Source of the DNA: CAZQFV01 sp964592645
Lineage (GTDB): Bacteria; Chloroflexota; Chloroflexia; DTKN01
Length of the DNA stretch: 64,000 nucleotides
NCBI GenBank assembly: GCA_964592645.1
Contig: CAZQFV010000020.1
Span: 17,629 to 81,628 of the forward strand
Direction: 5' to 3'
Shown: in pieces, positions 35,750 through 44,682 of the stretch
Layout: each line of letters opens with the position of its first letter
How positions within the stretch are numbered: position 1 is the stretch's first letter
The notes under the pieces: generated by a model
The model's input: only the letters and a program-made list of their open reading frames with translations
What the model was told of the DNA's origin: nothing
The model's database searches: none
Made by a program: the position numbers and the translations under genes

Positions 35750-38700
35750 ATGCCCAATCCTATGCGTCCTCAGCCGTTCGCCGTCCTGCTCCGCCGGATC
35801 GCGCGCGAGCTCCAGTTCAACGATTCGATCTTGGGCCTGCCCCGCGCCCTCTTCTACGAGCCGCCGGCCGGCGCGCCCTACGAAAGCACCCTCTTCGGCC
35901 GTCCCCTGGGCACCCCCGTCGGGCCGGCCGCCGGCCCCCATACCCAGTTGGCCCAGAACATCGTCTGCGCCTGGCTCTGCGGGGGCCGCTTCATCGAGCT
36001 CAAGACTGTGCAGATCATGGACGAGCTGGAGATTCCCCGCCCCTGCATCGACATGGCCGACGAGGGCTACAACGTCGAGTGGTCGCAGGAACTGAAGCTG
36101 GAGCAGTCGGCCGGCGAGTACATCGTTGCCTGGGTCCTCGTGCACCTCCTGCACCACCTGCTCGGCTTTCCCGGCCCCGTGGCCACGATTTTCAACATGA
36201 GCGTCGGCTACAATCTGGAGGGCATCCGCAGCGCTCCCATGACGCGCTTCATGGACCGGCTGGCCGACGCCGGGGAGGAGATCGCCGCGCTGCGGGAGGT
36301 CCTGCGCCAAGAGTTCCCCCACCTGGCCGACGTGGAGATCCCGGCGCAGGTCGTCGACAGCGTCACCCTCTCCACCATGCACGGCTGCCCGCCCGATGAG
36401 ATCGAGCGCATCGCCCGTTACCTCTTGGAGGAGCGCGGGCTGCACACCACCGTCAAGCTCAATCCTACCCTCTTGGGGAAAGAGACGGCGCTCTCCATCT
36501 TGCACAAAGACCTGGGCTACCGGGAGATCGAAATCCCCGACCGTGTCTTTGAGCACGACCTGCATTACGAGCGCGCCGTGGCCCTGGTGCGCGCCCTGCA
36601 AGGGGTGGCCGCGGCCCGTGGGCTGGCCTTTGGCGTCAAGCTCAGCAACACCCTGGCTACGGCCAACCACAAGGGCTACCTGCCGGGAGAGGAGATGTAC
36701 ATGTCCGGGCGGGCCCTCTACCCCCTGACGATGAACCTGTTTTGCAAATTGGCGAACGAGTTCCGGGGAGATTTGGCCGTCTCCTACTCGGCCGGTGCCG
36801 ACGCCTTCAACGTCGCCACCATCCTGGCCTGCGGCGCCCGCCCCGTCACCGCCGCCTCCGACCTGCTGAAGCCCGGCGGCTATGCCCGCTTGCGGCAGTA
36901 CGTGGAGAACATCTCCGCGGAGATGGCCGCCCGCGGCGCCGCTTCCCTGGACGACCTGGCGCGGGACCGCCTGGAGAACCTGGCCCGGGCCGCGGAAGAG
37001 GCCCGGCGGTCCCCGCGCTACAAGAAGGGCTACCACATCGGCGTCCTGCCCAAGGTGGAGACGCCCCTGGGCTCCTGGGACTGCATCGCCGCGCCCTGCG
37101 TGGCGCAGTGTGCCGTCGGCCAGGACGTGCCCGGCTATGCCTGGCTGATCGCCCACGGGGAAGACGACCGCGCCCTGGAGCTGATCCTCTCCCGCAATCC
37201 GCTGCCGGCCGTCACCGGCTACGTCTGCACCCATCTCTGCCAGGCGCGCTGCACGCGCCACGACTACGAGGAGCCGGTGGCCATCCGCGCCCTGAAACGC
37301 TTTGCCGCGGAGCACGGCTCCGCCGCGCTCTGCCCGGCCGCGCCCACCGGGCACCGCGTGGCGATCGTCGGCGGCGGCCCCTCCGGCCTGGCGGCGGCCT
37401 ACTTCCTGGCGCTGAACGGCGTGCAGGTCACCGTCTTCGAGGCCAAGGGCGCCCCCGGCGGCATGCTCGGCATCGCCCCGGCCTTCCGCCTGCCCCCGGA
37501 GGTCGTCGCCGCCGACATCGCCCGCCTCACCGCCCTGGGCGTGCGTCTGGAGCTGAACCACCCCATCGCCTCGCCGCCGGAGCGGCTCCTGGCGGAAGGG
37601 TACGAGGCCGTCTACCTGGCCTGTGGCTTTCCCAAGGATGCCCGCCTGGAGATCGAGGGGCTGGACGGACCCGGCGTCTACCCCGCCCTGGAGCTGCTGG
37701 AGCGGGCCGCCCGCGGGGAGAAGCTGGACCTGGGCGCCCTGGTGCTCGTAATCGGCGGCGGCAACACCGCCATGGACGCGGCGCGCACCGCGTGCCGGCT
37801 CACCGGCCGGCCGGCCACCGTGGTCTACCGCCGCACGCGCGCCGAGATGCCCGCCGAGGCCGAGGAGGTGCAGGACCTGCTGGACGAGGGCAACGTGCTC
37901 CTGGAGCTGGCCGCGCCGCGGCGCGTGCTGCGCGCCGATGGGCGGGTCGTCGGGCTGGAGTGCCTGCGCAACGAGCTGGGGGAGCCCGAAGCCGACGGTC
38001 GCCGCCGGCCGCGGCCCGTGCCCGGCAGCGAGTTCACCATCGCCGCCAGCGCCATCGTCCTGGCCGTCGGCCAGCGGGCGGAAGTTCCCTTCCTCCAGGG
38101 CAGCGGCGTGGCGCTGCGCCCCGACGGCACTATCGCCGTGGACCCGGCTACCGGGCAGACCGCCGTGCCCGGCATCTATGCCGGGGGCGATGTCGTGCGC
38201 GGGCCGGAGACGATCATCGCCGCCTGCGCCGACGGCCGGCGTGCCGCCGAGTCCATCTGCCGGCAGCTCGGGTTGGCCTTTGCGCCGCCGCCCGCCCGCC
38301 CGGCGGCGCTTTCGGAAGAGGAGATCGTCCGGGTGAAGGCCGCCCGCGCCCGCCGGGAGCCCCAGCAGCGGCCGGCGGCGCTGCCCCCGGAGCGGCGGGG
38401 CGGGTTCGAGCTGGTGGAGGCGACTCTGGACGAGGCCGCCGCCCGCCGCGAGGCCGGCCGCTGCCTGCAGTGCGCCGCCTTCTGCGACAAGTGCGTCGAG
38501 GTCTGCCCCAACCGCGCCAACTACGCCTTCTGTGTCGCCCCGCGGCGCTGGCATCTACCGGTGCTGGCCTGCCAGGAGGGCCAGGTGGTGGTCGTGGGAC
38601 GGGAGGAGTTCGCCATCGTCCAGCCCCGCCAGATCGTGCACCTGGCCGACCTGTGCAACGAGTGCGGCAACTGCGCGACCTTTTGTGTGCACCGGGGAAA

Positions 38701-39007
38701 ACCCTACCAGGACAAACCGCGCCTCTTCCTGCAGGAAGCCGACTTCCGGCAAGCCCAGGACAATGCCTTTCACCTCGCCGGCCACACGATCCGGCGGCGA
38801 GAAGGTGGGCAGCAGTCTTGGCTGGCCTGGGAAGAAGGCGAGATCGTCTTCGAGAACGCCCTGGTGCGGGTGCGCCTCCGGCCCGACTTCACGGTCAAGG
38901 AAATGTCCCTGCGGGCGCCCTTTGCCGGCACCTTCTCCCTGAAGGGGGCCGCCGAGATGGCCGTGCTCCTGCAGGGCATCGGCGAATCGCTGCCGTTTTT
39001 GGTGTAG
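35750..39007 (+). CDS. ygfK: YgfK-type putative selenate reductase subunit / Fe-S NAD(P)-dependent oxidoreductase
   Basis: The 1,085-residue protein matches E. coli YgfK: an N-terminal dihydropyrimidine-dehydrogenase-like domain (TPVGPAAGPHTQLAQNIV, GGRFIELKTVQIMDE, VTLSTMHGCPPDEIE, LSNTLATANHKGYLPGEEMY), a GltD-like part (APCVAQCAVGQDVPGYAWL; FAD motif VAIVGGGPSGLAAAYF near 540; NAD(P) motif VIGGGNTAMDAA near 667) and C-terminal Fe-S motifs (CDKCVEVCPN near 910; CNECGNCATFC near 970). YgfK occurs in gene clusters for selenium-dependent molybdenum hydroxylases; direct biochemical proof of selenate reduction is lacking. ATG at 35750 follows CAGGAGG. SsnA is 42 bases downstream; the other cluster genes (xdh-like, yqeB/yqeC) are not in the window. 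Confidence 0.9.
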   Translation: MPNPMRPQPFAVLLRRIARELQFNDSILGLPRALFYEPPAGAPYESTLFGRPLGTPVGPAAGPHTQLAQNIVCAWLCGGRFIELKTVQIMDELEIPRPCIDMADEGYNVEWSQELKLEQSAGEYIVAWVLVHLLHHLLGFPGPVATIFNMSVGYNLEGIRSAPMTRFMDRLADAGEEIAALREVLRQEFPHLADVEIPAQVVDSVTLSTMHGCPPDEIERIARYLLEERGLHTTVKLNPTLLGKETALSILHKDLGYREIEIPDRVFEHDLHYERAVALVRALQGVAAARGLAFGVKLSNTLATANHKGYLPGEEMYMSGRALYPLTMNLFCKLANEFRGDLAVSYSAGADAFNVATILACGARPVTAASDLLKPGGYARLRQYVENISAEMAARGAASLDDLARDRLENLARAAEEARRSPRYKKGYHIGVLPKVETPLGSWDCIAAPCVAQCAVGQDVPGYAWLIAHGEDDRALELILSRNPLPAVTGYVCTHLCQARCTRHDYEEPVAIRALKRFAAEHGSAALCPAAPTGHRVAIVGGGPSGLAAAYFLALNGVQVTVFEAKGAPGGMLGIAPAFRLPPEVVAADIARLTALGVRLELNHPIASPPERLLAEGYEAVYLACGFPKDARLEIEGLDGPGVYPALELLERAARGEKLDLGALVLVIGGGNTAMDAARTACRLTGRPATVVYRRTRAEMPAEAEEVQDLLDEGNVLLELAAPRRVLRADGRVVGLECLRNELGEPEADGRRRPRPVPGSEFTIAASAIVLAVGQRAEVPFLQGSGVALRPDGTIAVDPATGQTAVPGIYAGGDVVRGPETIIAACADGRRAAESICRQLGLAFAPPPARPAALSEEEIVRVKAARARREPQQRPAALPPERRGGFELVEATLDEAAARREAGRCLQCAAFCDKCVEVCPNRANYAFCVAPRRWHLPVLACQEGQVVVVGREEFAIVQPRQIVHLADLCNECGNCATFCVHRGKPYQDKPRLFLQEADFRQAQDNAFHLAGHTIRRREGGQQSWLAWEEGEIVFENALVRVRLRPDFTVKEMSLRAPFAGTFSLKGAAEMAVLLQGIGESLPFLV

Positions 39008-39049
39008 GCAGAGGCGCGCCCTTACAGGCAGACACTCTAGGAGGACTCG

Positions 39050-40423
39050 ATGGCCGCTTCCGATCCCGATATGTGGACCACGCCCCCCCGGCCTGAGCTT
39101 CTGATCGGCCACGCCCGCGTCGCCACCCTGGGCGCGGAGCCGCAACTGATCGAAGACGGCGCCGTGCTCATCCACGATGGGCGCATCGCCGAGATCGGCC
39201 CCACACCGACGCTGGCCGCCCGCCACCCGCTGGCCGAATGGTGGGACGCCGGCGGGCAGTTGATGCTGCCGGCCGCCATGTGCGCCCACACCCACTTCTA
39301 CGGGGCCTTTGCCCGCGGGATGGCCGTCCCCGGGGAGCCGGCCCAGAACTTTACCCAGATACTGGAGCGCCTCTGGTGGCGGCTGGACAAGGCGCTGACC
39401 CCGGAGGACGTGCGCTACTCGGCCCTGGTCTGCCTGGTGGACGCCGTGCGCCACGGCACGACCACGCTGATCGACCACCACGCCGGCCCGAACGCCATCC
39501 CCGGGTCGCTGGACATCATCGCCGCGGCGGTGGAAGAGGCCGGCCTGCGCGCCGCGCTGTGCTACGAGGTCACCGACCGCGACGGCCCGGCCCTGGCCCA
39601 GGCCGGGATCGAGGAGAACCTGCGCTTCGCCCGCTCGCTGGCGGCAACCCCCCGGCCCCTCCTGGCGGCATCCTTCGGCCTGCATGCCTCGCTGACCCTC
39701 TCCGACGCCACGCTGGCGCAGTGCGCCGCGGCCGGCCGCGACCTGGGCTTCCACATCCACGTCGCCGAGGACGCCGCCGACCAGGAAGATTCTCTGCGTA
39801 AATCGGGGAAGCGGGTGGTGCACCGGCTGGGCGACGCCGGCATCCTGGGCCCGCGGACCCTGGCCTGCCACTGCGTGCACGTGGACGAAAGCGAGATCGC
39901 CGTGCTGGCCGCGACCGGCACCTGGGTCACCCACCAGCCGCGCTCCAACATGAACAACGCCGTGGGCGTCGCCCCGGTGGAGCAGATGCTGCGGGCCGGC
40001 GTCCACGTGGCCCTGGGCAACGATGGATTCTCCAACCAGATGCTGGCCGAGATGAAGGCGGCCTACCTGGCGCACAAGCTGGCCCGGCGCGACCCGCAAG
40101 CCATGCCCGGCGACCTGGTGCTGCGCCTGGCCTATGCCCACAACGCCCGGTTGGCGCGCATCTTTTGGCCCGGCACCACGCTGGGGGAGATCGCCCCCGG
40201 CGCCGCGGCCGACCTGGTGCTGCTGGACTATCACCCGACGACGCCGCTGACGGCCGGCAACCTGCCCTGGCACCTGCTCTTTGGGGTGGAGGCCTCGGCC
40301 ATCACCGCCACCGTCTGCGCCGGCCGGGTGTTGATGCGCGACCGGCATCTGCTGACGCTGGACGAGGCGGCGATCACCGCCCGGTCGCGGGAACTGGCGG
40401 CGGCGGCCTGGGGGCGGCTGTAG
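39050..40423 (+). CDS. ssnA: SsnA-type amidohydrolase
   Basis: The 457-residue protein is an amidohydrolase-superfamily enzyme close to SsnA: metal motif CAHTHFYGAFARGM near residue 79, LWWRLDKALTPEDV near residue 105, TTLIDHHAGPNAIPGSL, FHIHVAEDAADQ, LACHCVHVDESE, HQPRSNMNNAVG and GNDGFSNQMLAEMK (metal Asp). SsnA, like YgfK, is a member of the selenium-dependent molybdenum hydroxylase gene set and probably hydrolyses a purine-like or other cyclic C-N substrate. The start at 39050 follows GGAGG. Same transcript as ygfK. Confidence 0.9.
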   Translation: MAASDPDMWTTPPRPELLIGHARVATLGAEPQLIEDGAVLIHDGRIAEIGPTPTLAARHPLAEWWDAGGQLMLPAAMCAHTHFYGAFARGMAVPGEPAQNFTQILERLWWRLDKALTPEDVRYSALVCLVDAVRHGTTTLIDHHAGPNAIPGSLDIIAAAVEEAGLRAALCYEVTDRDGPALAQAGIEENLRFARSLAATPRPLLAASFGLHASLTLSDATLAQCAAAGRDLGFHIHVAEDAADQEDSLRKSGKRVVHRLGDAGILGPRTLACHCVHVDESEIAVLAATGTWVTHQPRSNMNNAVGVAPVEQMLRAGVHVALGNDGFSNQMLAEMKAAYLAHKLARRDPQAMPGDLVLRLAYAHNARLARIFWPGTTLGEIAPGAAADLVLLDYHPTTPLTAGNLPWHLLFGVEASAITATVCAGRVLMRDRHLLTLDEAAITARSRELAAAAWGRL

Positions 40424-40630
40424 GCAGGCCGGGTGAGGGCAAGAGGGCATGAAAGTTGCGTTTGGTATGCGCGCTCCCGGTCGCCTTGACCATAGCGAAT
40501 TTTCTCCCGTTTGTCGCTATGGCCAACTTTCGGTGGCGATGCGCTCAACGACAAGGCCGAAGGGAGACGCTGCTTACCCGTTTGCCCCTCATCTGCTTAT
40601 CCGCTTCCCATTCGTTGCCCGGTGCGCCGC
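40424..40630. repeat. Convergent intergenic region with nested inverted repeats
   Basis: Between the convergent ssnA and NUDIX genes are two nested inverted repeats: GAAAGTTG (40451-40458) with CAACTTTC (40524-40531), and CCATAGCGA (40490-40498) with TCGCTATGG (40514-40522). The whole could fold as one long arm. The AT content is higher than in neighbours. It may be a bidirectional termination structure or the remains of a small inverted-repeat element. No gene is supported. Confidence 0.5.
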
Positions 40631-41251
40631 CTACCCCACTACCGCCGTGAACTCGGCCAGGATGATGGCCGTGGCCCCCCAAACCCGGTGTGGGCCAAGG
40701 GCGAAGAAGGGCACCCGCCGCCGGAGGCCCTCGCGGACCCAGGTCTCCTCGCGGCGGTTGGCGGGGTCCAGGAAGTGGGCCAGCGGCGCCTCCAGCAGTT
40801 CCTCTACCTCGCGGGGGTCGGGGCGGAAGGCCGGCCGCTCCGGGGAGTAGGCGACGAACGGGTGTACCAGGTTGTTGCTCGGCGGCACGTAGAGGGGAGT
40901 GAGCGGGCCGAGCAGTTCCAGGCCGCCGCCGCAGATACCCAGCTCCTCGCCGGCCTCGCGCCGCGCCGTGTCCTGGAGCGAGGCGTCGCCCTCTTCCCAA
41001 CCGCCGCCGGGGAGAGAGACCTGGCCGCCGTGGTGCGCCAGGCCGGCCGGCCGCAACGTCAGCGCCAGGTGCAGCGCGCCCTCGTGCGGGTAGAGCAGCA
41101 GCAGCACCGCCGCCCGGCGCGGCGCGGCCCCCGGTGGGAGAGCAAAGGGCCGGGCCTGTGGAGCCAGCGTGCGCTGGGCCGCCTCTCCGGGCAGCGGCCG
41201 ACGCATGGCCGCGTGGACCTGCTCGATTGTCGGACCGGACCATCTCTCCAT
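40631..41251 (-). CDS. NUDIX hydrolase, coenzyme A pyrophosphatase-like
   Basis: The 206-residue protein carries the CoA-pyrophosphatase pattern: LTLRPAGLAHHGGQVSLPGG followed by the Nudix box GGWEEGDASLQDTARREAGEELGI, and PSNNLVHPFVAY. E. coli NudL is the closest known type. ATG at 41251 is used because GAGG stands 8 bases upstream and a -10 TATAAT (minus strand, 41283-41288) lies just before it; the frame extends to 41395 without support. It converges on ssnA and diverges from the PA14 lipoprotein gene. Confidence 0.88.
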   Translation of the reverse strand: MERWSGPTIEQVHAAMRRPLPGEAAQRTLAPQARPFALPPGAAPRRAAVLLLLYPHEGALHLALTLRPAGLAHHGGQVSLPGGGWEEGDASLQDTARREAGEELGICGGGLELLGPLTPLYVPPSNNLVHPFVAYSPERPAFRPDPREVEELLEAPLAHFLDPANRREETWVREGLRRRVPFFALGPHRVWGATAIILAEFTAVVG

Positions 41252-41335
41252 CACGGGACCTCGCGATAGGACATCCTGCACCATTATACACGATTCCGAT
41301 CGATATTCCTGTGTCGCCTTTCCGGCGGCCCCCCG

Positions 41336-41364
41336 TTGCCAGGCGCGCTTCCCTATGGTAGAAT
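41336..41364 (+). promoter_or_regulatory. Promoter for the PA14 lipoprotein gene
   Basis: Plus strand: -35 TTGCCA (41336-41341), 17-base spacer, -10 TAGAAT (41359-41364). Start expected near 41371, about 52 bases before the ATG at 41423. Confidence 0.6.
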
Positions 41365-41422
41365 GTTTCCGGGAGCAGGCATCGTGTGGAGGCATCCGCG
41401 ATATCGAGCAGAGGAGGAGACC

Positions 41423-42856
41423 ATGAAGCGCGCAAGGAACCGCTCGGTTGCCCTATCGTCCCTGGTGCTGATGCTGGCTTTGCTGGTGGGAGCCTGCGGG
41501 GAGACCGCCACGCCAGCTCCTACGCTGCCGCCTCCGACCGTCCCTGTTTCCCCCACCGCCACGGCTGCAGACACCGTCGTGCCCACTGCCGTGCCGCCGC
41601 CGACGCCCAACGTCACGGCGGTGCCCACCCCGGCGGTGACCTCTCCACCCGGCTGCACCGACCAGGCCGCCTTTGTCGCCGACGTCACCTTCCCCGACGG
41701 CACCCTGGTCTCGCCCGGACAGGTATTCCTCAAGACCTGGCGCCTGCGCAACAGCGGCACCTGCGCCTGGACCACCGACTATGCGCTGGTCTTTTCCTCC
41801 GGGGACCGCATGGGCGGGCCGGCCGAGGCCCCCTTCCCCACCAACGTGCCCCCGGGCGGTACCGTGGACCTGACCGTGGCCCTGACGGCGCCGGCCGGCA
41901 CCGGCACCTACACCGGCAGTTGGCGCCTGCGCAACCCCCAGGGCCAGGTCTTTGGCCTGGGGCCCGCGGGCGACGCCTTTGTTGTGGTCGTCACCGTCGG
42001 GCTGGCCACGACCACGCCCTCGCCCGTCACGCCGCTGCCCCCCACGGCTACCCCGGTGCTGCCCACCCCACTGCCGCCCACTGCCACGCCCCCCGTCTAC
42101 CCCAACTGGCGGGGTGAGTACTTTGCCAACGCCGACCTGAGCGGCGCCCCGGCGCTGGTGCGCGACGACGCGGCAATCGAGTTCTCCTGGGGCAACGGCT
42201 CGCCAGCCCCGGTGATCCCGGCCGACGGCTTCTCGGTGCGTTGGACGCGCGCGCTGACCTTTTCCGCCGGCGTGTACCTCTTCGAGGCCACCGTGGACGA
42301 CGGCGTGCGCATCTATATCGACAATGTCCTCGTCCTCAACGCCTGGGTCGCCGGCCCCACGCGCACCGTCACCGCCACCTACAACGTGGCGGCCGGCCCC
42401 CGCAACGTGCGCATCGAGTACTTTGAGCAGACCGGCCGGGCCACGATCAACGTCTCCTGGAACCGCCTCTCCAGCTTTGCCTGGCGCGGCGAGTACTTTG
42501 CCAACCCCATCCTCAGCGGCACGGCGGCGCTGACGCGCGACGACCCCGAGATCAACTTTAACTGGGGTAGCGGTGGGCCGGGAGGCGGCCTGCCTGCGGA
42601 CAACTTTTCCGCCCGCTGGACGGCCACCACGCGCTTCGAGACGGCGACCTACCGCTTTCGTGCCTGGGTCGACGACGGTGTGCGGCTGTGGGTCGACGAC
42701 GTGCTGCTCATCGATAGCTGGCTGGCCGCCGCTCCGCGCGAGGTGACCGCCGACTACGCCCTAACGGCCGGCGACCACCGGGTGCGTGTGGAGTATTTCG
42801 AGGCCACCGGCGGCGCCGAGATCCGGGTGTGGTGGAGGCTGCGGCCGTCACCCTAG
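41423..42856 (+). CDS. Lipoprotein with NBR1-like Ig domain and two PA14 domains
   Basis: The 477-residue protein has a signal sequence with lipobox LVGAC (Cys near 26), a Thr/Pro-rich spacer (about 30-70), an NBR1-type Ig-like domain (about 75-190, LVSPGQVFLKTWRLRNSGTC and on), another Pro/Thr spacer, and two PA14-type domains (about 225-350 and 352-477), each starting WRGEYFAN and containing VDDGVR. PA14 domains usually bind sugars. It is expected on the outer face of the membrane. The start has GAGGAGG. Its stop shares the bases CTAG with the stop of the convergent ABC gene. Confidence 0.87.
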   Translation: MKRARNRSVALSSLVLMLALLVGACGETATPAPTLPPPTVPVSPTATAADTVVPTAVPPPTPNVTAVPTPAVTSPPGCTDQAAFVADVTFPDGTLVSPGQVFLKTWRLRNSGTCAWTTDYALVFSSGDRMGGPAEAPFPTNVPPGGTVDLTVALTAPAGTGTYTGSWRLRNPQGQVFGLGPAGDAFVVVVTVGLATTTPSPVTPLPPTATPVLPTPLPPTATPPVYPNWRGEYFANADLSGAPALVRDDAAIEFSWGNGSPAPVIPADGFSVRWTRALTFSAGVYLFEATVDDGVRIYIDNVLVLNAWVAGPTRTVTATYNVAAGPRNVRIEYFEQTGRATINVSWNRLSSFAWRGEYFANPILSGTAALTRDDPEINFNWGSGGPGGGLPADNFSARWTATTRFETATYRFRAWVDDGVRLWVDDVLLIDSWLAAAPREVTADYALTAGDHRVRVEYFEATGGAEIRVWWRLRPSP

Positions 42857-44682
42857 GCAGATTGCTCGGGAGCGATGAACTGCCGCTCGTAGAGTTCGCG
42901 GTACAGGGGGCTGGCTTCCAGCAGCTCCTCATGGCGCCCCTGGGCGACGATCTTGCCCCCGTCGATCAGATAGATGCGGTCGGCATGCCGCACCGTGCTC
43001 AGGCGGTGGGCGATGACGATGGCCGTGCGCCCGCGCAGCAGCAGCGCCAGGGCCTCCTGGATCAGGGACTCGGTGACGGTGTCCACGCTGGAGGTGGCCT
43101 CGTCCATAACCAGGATGCGCGGGTTCACCAGCAGGGCGCGGGCGATGCACAGGAGTTGCCGCTGGCCCACCGAGAGGTTGATCCCGCCCTCCAGGATGCG
43201 CGTGTCGTAGCCCTCGGGCAGGCGGCGGATAAAGTCGTCGGCGTTGGCCAGGCGGGCGGCGGCGACGATGTCGTCCATGTTGGCCTCGGGCCGGCCGAAG
43301 CGGATGTTGTCGGCCACGGTGCCGGCAAAGAGGAAGGGGTCCTGCGGCACCAGGCCCAGTTGGCGGTGCAGGCTGGCCGCCGTGAACTCGCGCACGTCGC
43401 GCCCATCTACCAGCACGGCGCCCTCCGTGGCCTCGTAGAAACGGCCCACCAGGTTGGCGATCGAGGTCTTGCCCGCGCCCGTCGGCCCCACCAGGGCCAC
43501 GACCTCCCCGGGCGCGATCTCCATGCTGACGTGGCGCAGCACCTCCTTGTCCGGGGTATAGCGGAAGGAGACGTCGCGCAGCTCGATGCGGCCGGCCAGC
43601 GGCGGGGCCTCGACGGCGCCCGGGCGGTCCCGCACGTTGGGCGGCGTGTCCAGCAGTTCCAGCACGCGCTCGCCGCCGGCCGTGGCCGCCTGCAGGGTGG
43701 TGTAGATCTGGCTCAGGTCCTGGATGGGGTCGAAGAAACGGCTGACGTAGGAGAGAAAGGCCACCACCACGCCGATCGTCACCGCGCCCCGCGCGGCCAT
43801 CATCCCGCCGGCCGCCAGGACGATGCCCGTCGCCGCCATGCTCAGGATCTCTACGGCCGGCAGGAAGATGAAGGAGAGCGACATAGCATTGACATAAGCA
43901 TCGCGGTTGGCGCGGTTGACGGCCTCGAAGCGCTCCTGGGTCGTCTCTTCCTGGGCAAAGGCCTGGATCACGCGCATCCCGCTGATGTTCTCGGCCAGGT
44001 CGCCCACCACCGCGCCGATCTTTTCGCGCGTCTGGCGGAAGGCTACCCGCGCCCGGCGGCTGAACCAGGCCGTCAGCAGCACCATCAGCGGCAGCACGCT
44101 AAAGGTGAGCAGCGCCAACCGCGGCTCCATCCACACCATCACCGCGATCGTCCCCAACAGCAGGATGCCGTCGCCCAGCATGCTGATCAGGCCCTGCGAA
44201 AAGAGCTCGTTGATCACCTCGACATCGTTGACCACGCGCGAGATGGTCACGCCGACGATGTGCCGGTCGTGATAGGGCACGGAGAGGTCCTGGAGGTGGC
44301 GGAAGAGCGCCCCGCGCAGCGAGGTCAGGACCTTTTGGCCCACCCAAGAGAGGAGGTAGGTCTGTCCTGCCGAGGAAAGGTAGACGGCCGCCAACGTGCC
44401 GGCCAGCCAGAGGCAGGTGATGAGCAACCCGGGCCCGTCGCCCTGGGCGATGTTGCTGTCGATGGCCACCTTGGTCAGGTAGGGTGCCAGGAGGCCGGCT
44501 GCGGAGGAGATCAACATCAGCAGCGTGCCCAGGATCATCAGCGGCCAGTAGGGGCGGATGAAACGGGCCATGCGCAGCAGCACGCGCCCGCTGATGCGGC
44601 CCTGCCCCTCCTTGGCGCCAAAGCCCTCCAGCACCTGGCCCGGGCCGCGCATGCCGGCGTCGCTGCCAAAGGAAAGGCTCAT
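42853..44682 (-). CDS. ABC exporter half, catalytically competent Walker B (heterodimer partner 2)
   Basis: The 609-residue protein has six N-terminal membrane segments and an ABC ATPase: Walker A GPTGAGKTS, Walker B ILVMDEATSSVD with the catalytic Glu, but a divergent signature LSVGQ. Its partner has the opposite pattern, as in heterodimeric exporters such as LmrCD and TM287/288, in which one ATP site is degenerate. The ATG overlaps the partner's stop (ATGA) and has AGGAGG upstream. With the MarR gene in front, drug or toxic-compound export is likely. Confidence 0.92.
   Translation of the reverse strand: MSLSFGSDAGMRGPGQVLEGFGAKEGQGRISGRVLLRMARFIRPYWPLMILGTLLMLISSAAGLLAPYLTKVAIDSNIAQGDGPGLLITCLWLAGTLAAVYLSSAGQTYLLSWVGQKVLTSLRGALFRHLQDLSVPYHDRHIVGVTISRVVNDVEVINELFSQGLISMLGDGILLLGTIAVMVWMEPRLALLTFSVLPLMVLLTAWFSRRARVAFRQTREKIGAVVGDLAENISGMRVIQAFAQEETTQERFEAVNRANRDAYVNAMSLSFIFLPAVEILSMAATGIVLAAGGMMAARGAVTIGVVVAFLSYVSRFFDPIQDLSQIYTTLQAATAGGERVLELLDTPPNVRDRPGAVEAPPLAGRIELRDVSFRYTPDKEVLRHVSMEIAPGEVVALVGPTGAGKTSIANLVGRFYEATEGAVLVDGRDVREFTAASLHRQLGLVPQDPFLFAGTVADNIRFGRPEANMDDIVAAARLANADDFIRRLPEGYDTRILEGGINLSVGQRQLLCIARALLVNPRILVMDEATSSVDTVTESLIQEALALLLRGRTAIVIAHRLSTVRHADRIYLIDGGKIVAQGRHEELLEASPLYRELYERQFIAPEQSA

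Noticed and set aside
35636..38554. Antisense open frame of about 970 codons opposite ygfK
   Set aside because: Same GC3 shadow effect; the plus strand encodes an unmistakable YgfK homologue.
40456..40650. Small ORF of 64 codons between ssnA and the NUDIX gene
   Set aside because: No ribosome site, crosses the inverted repeats and has no recognisable sequence.
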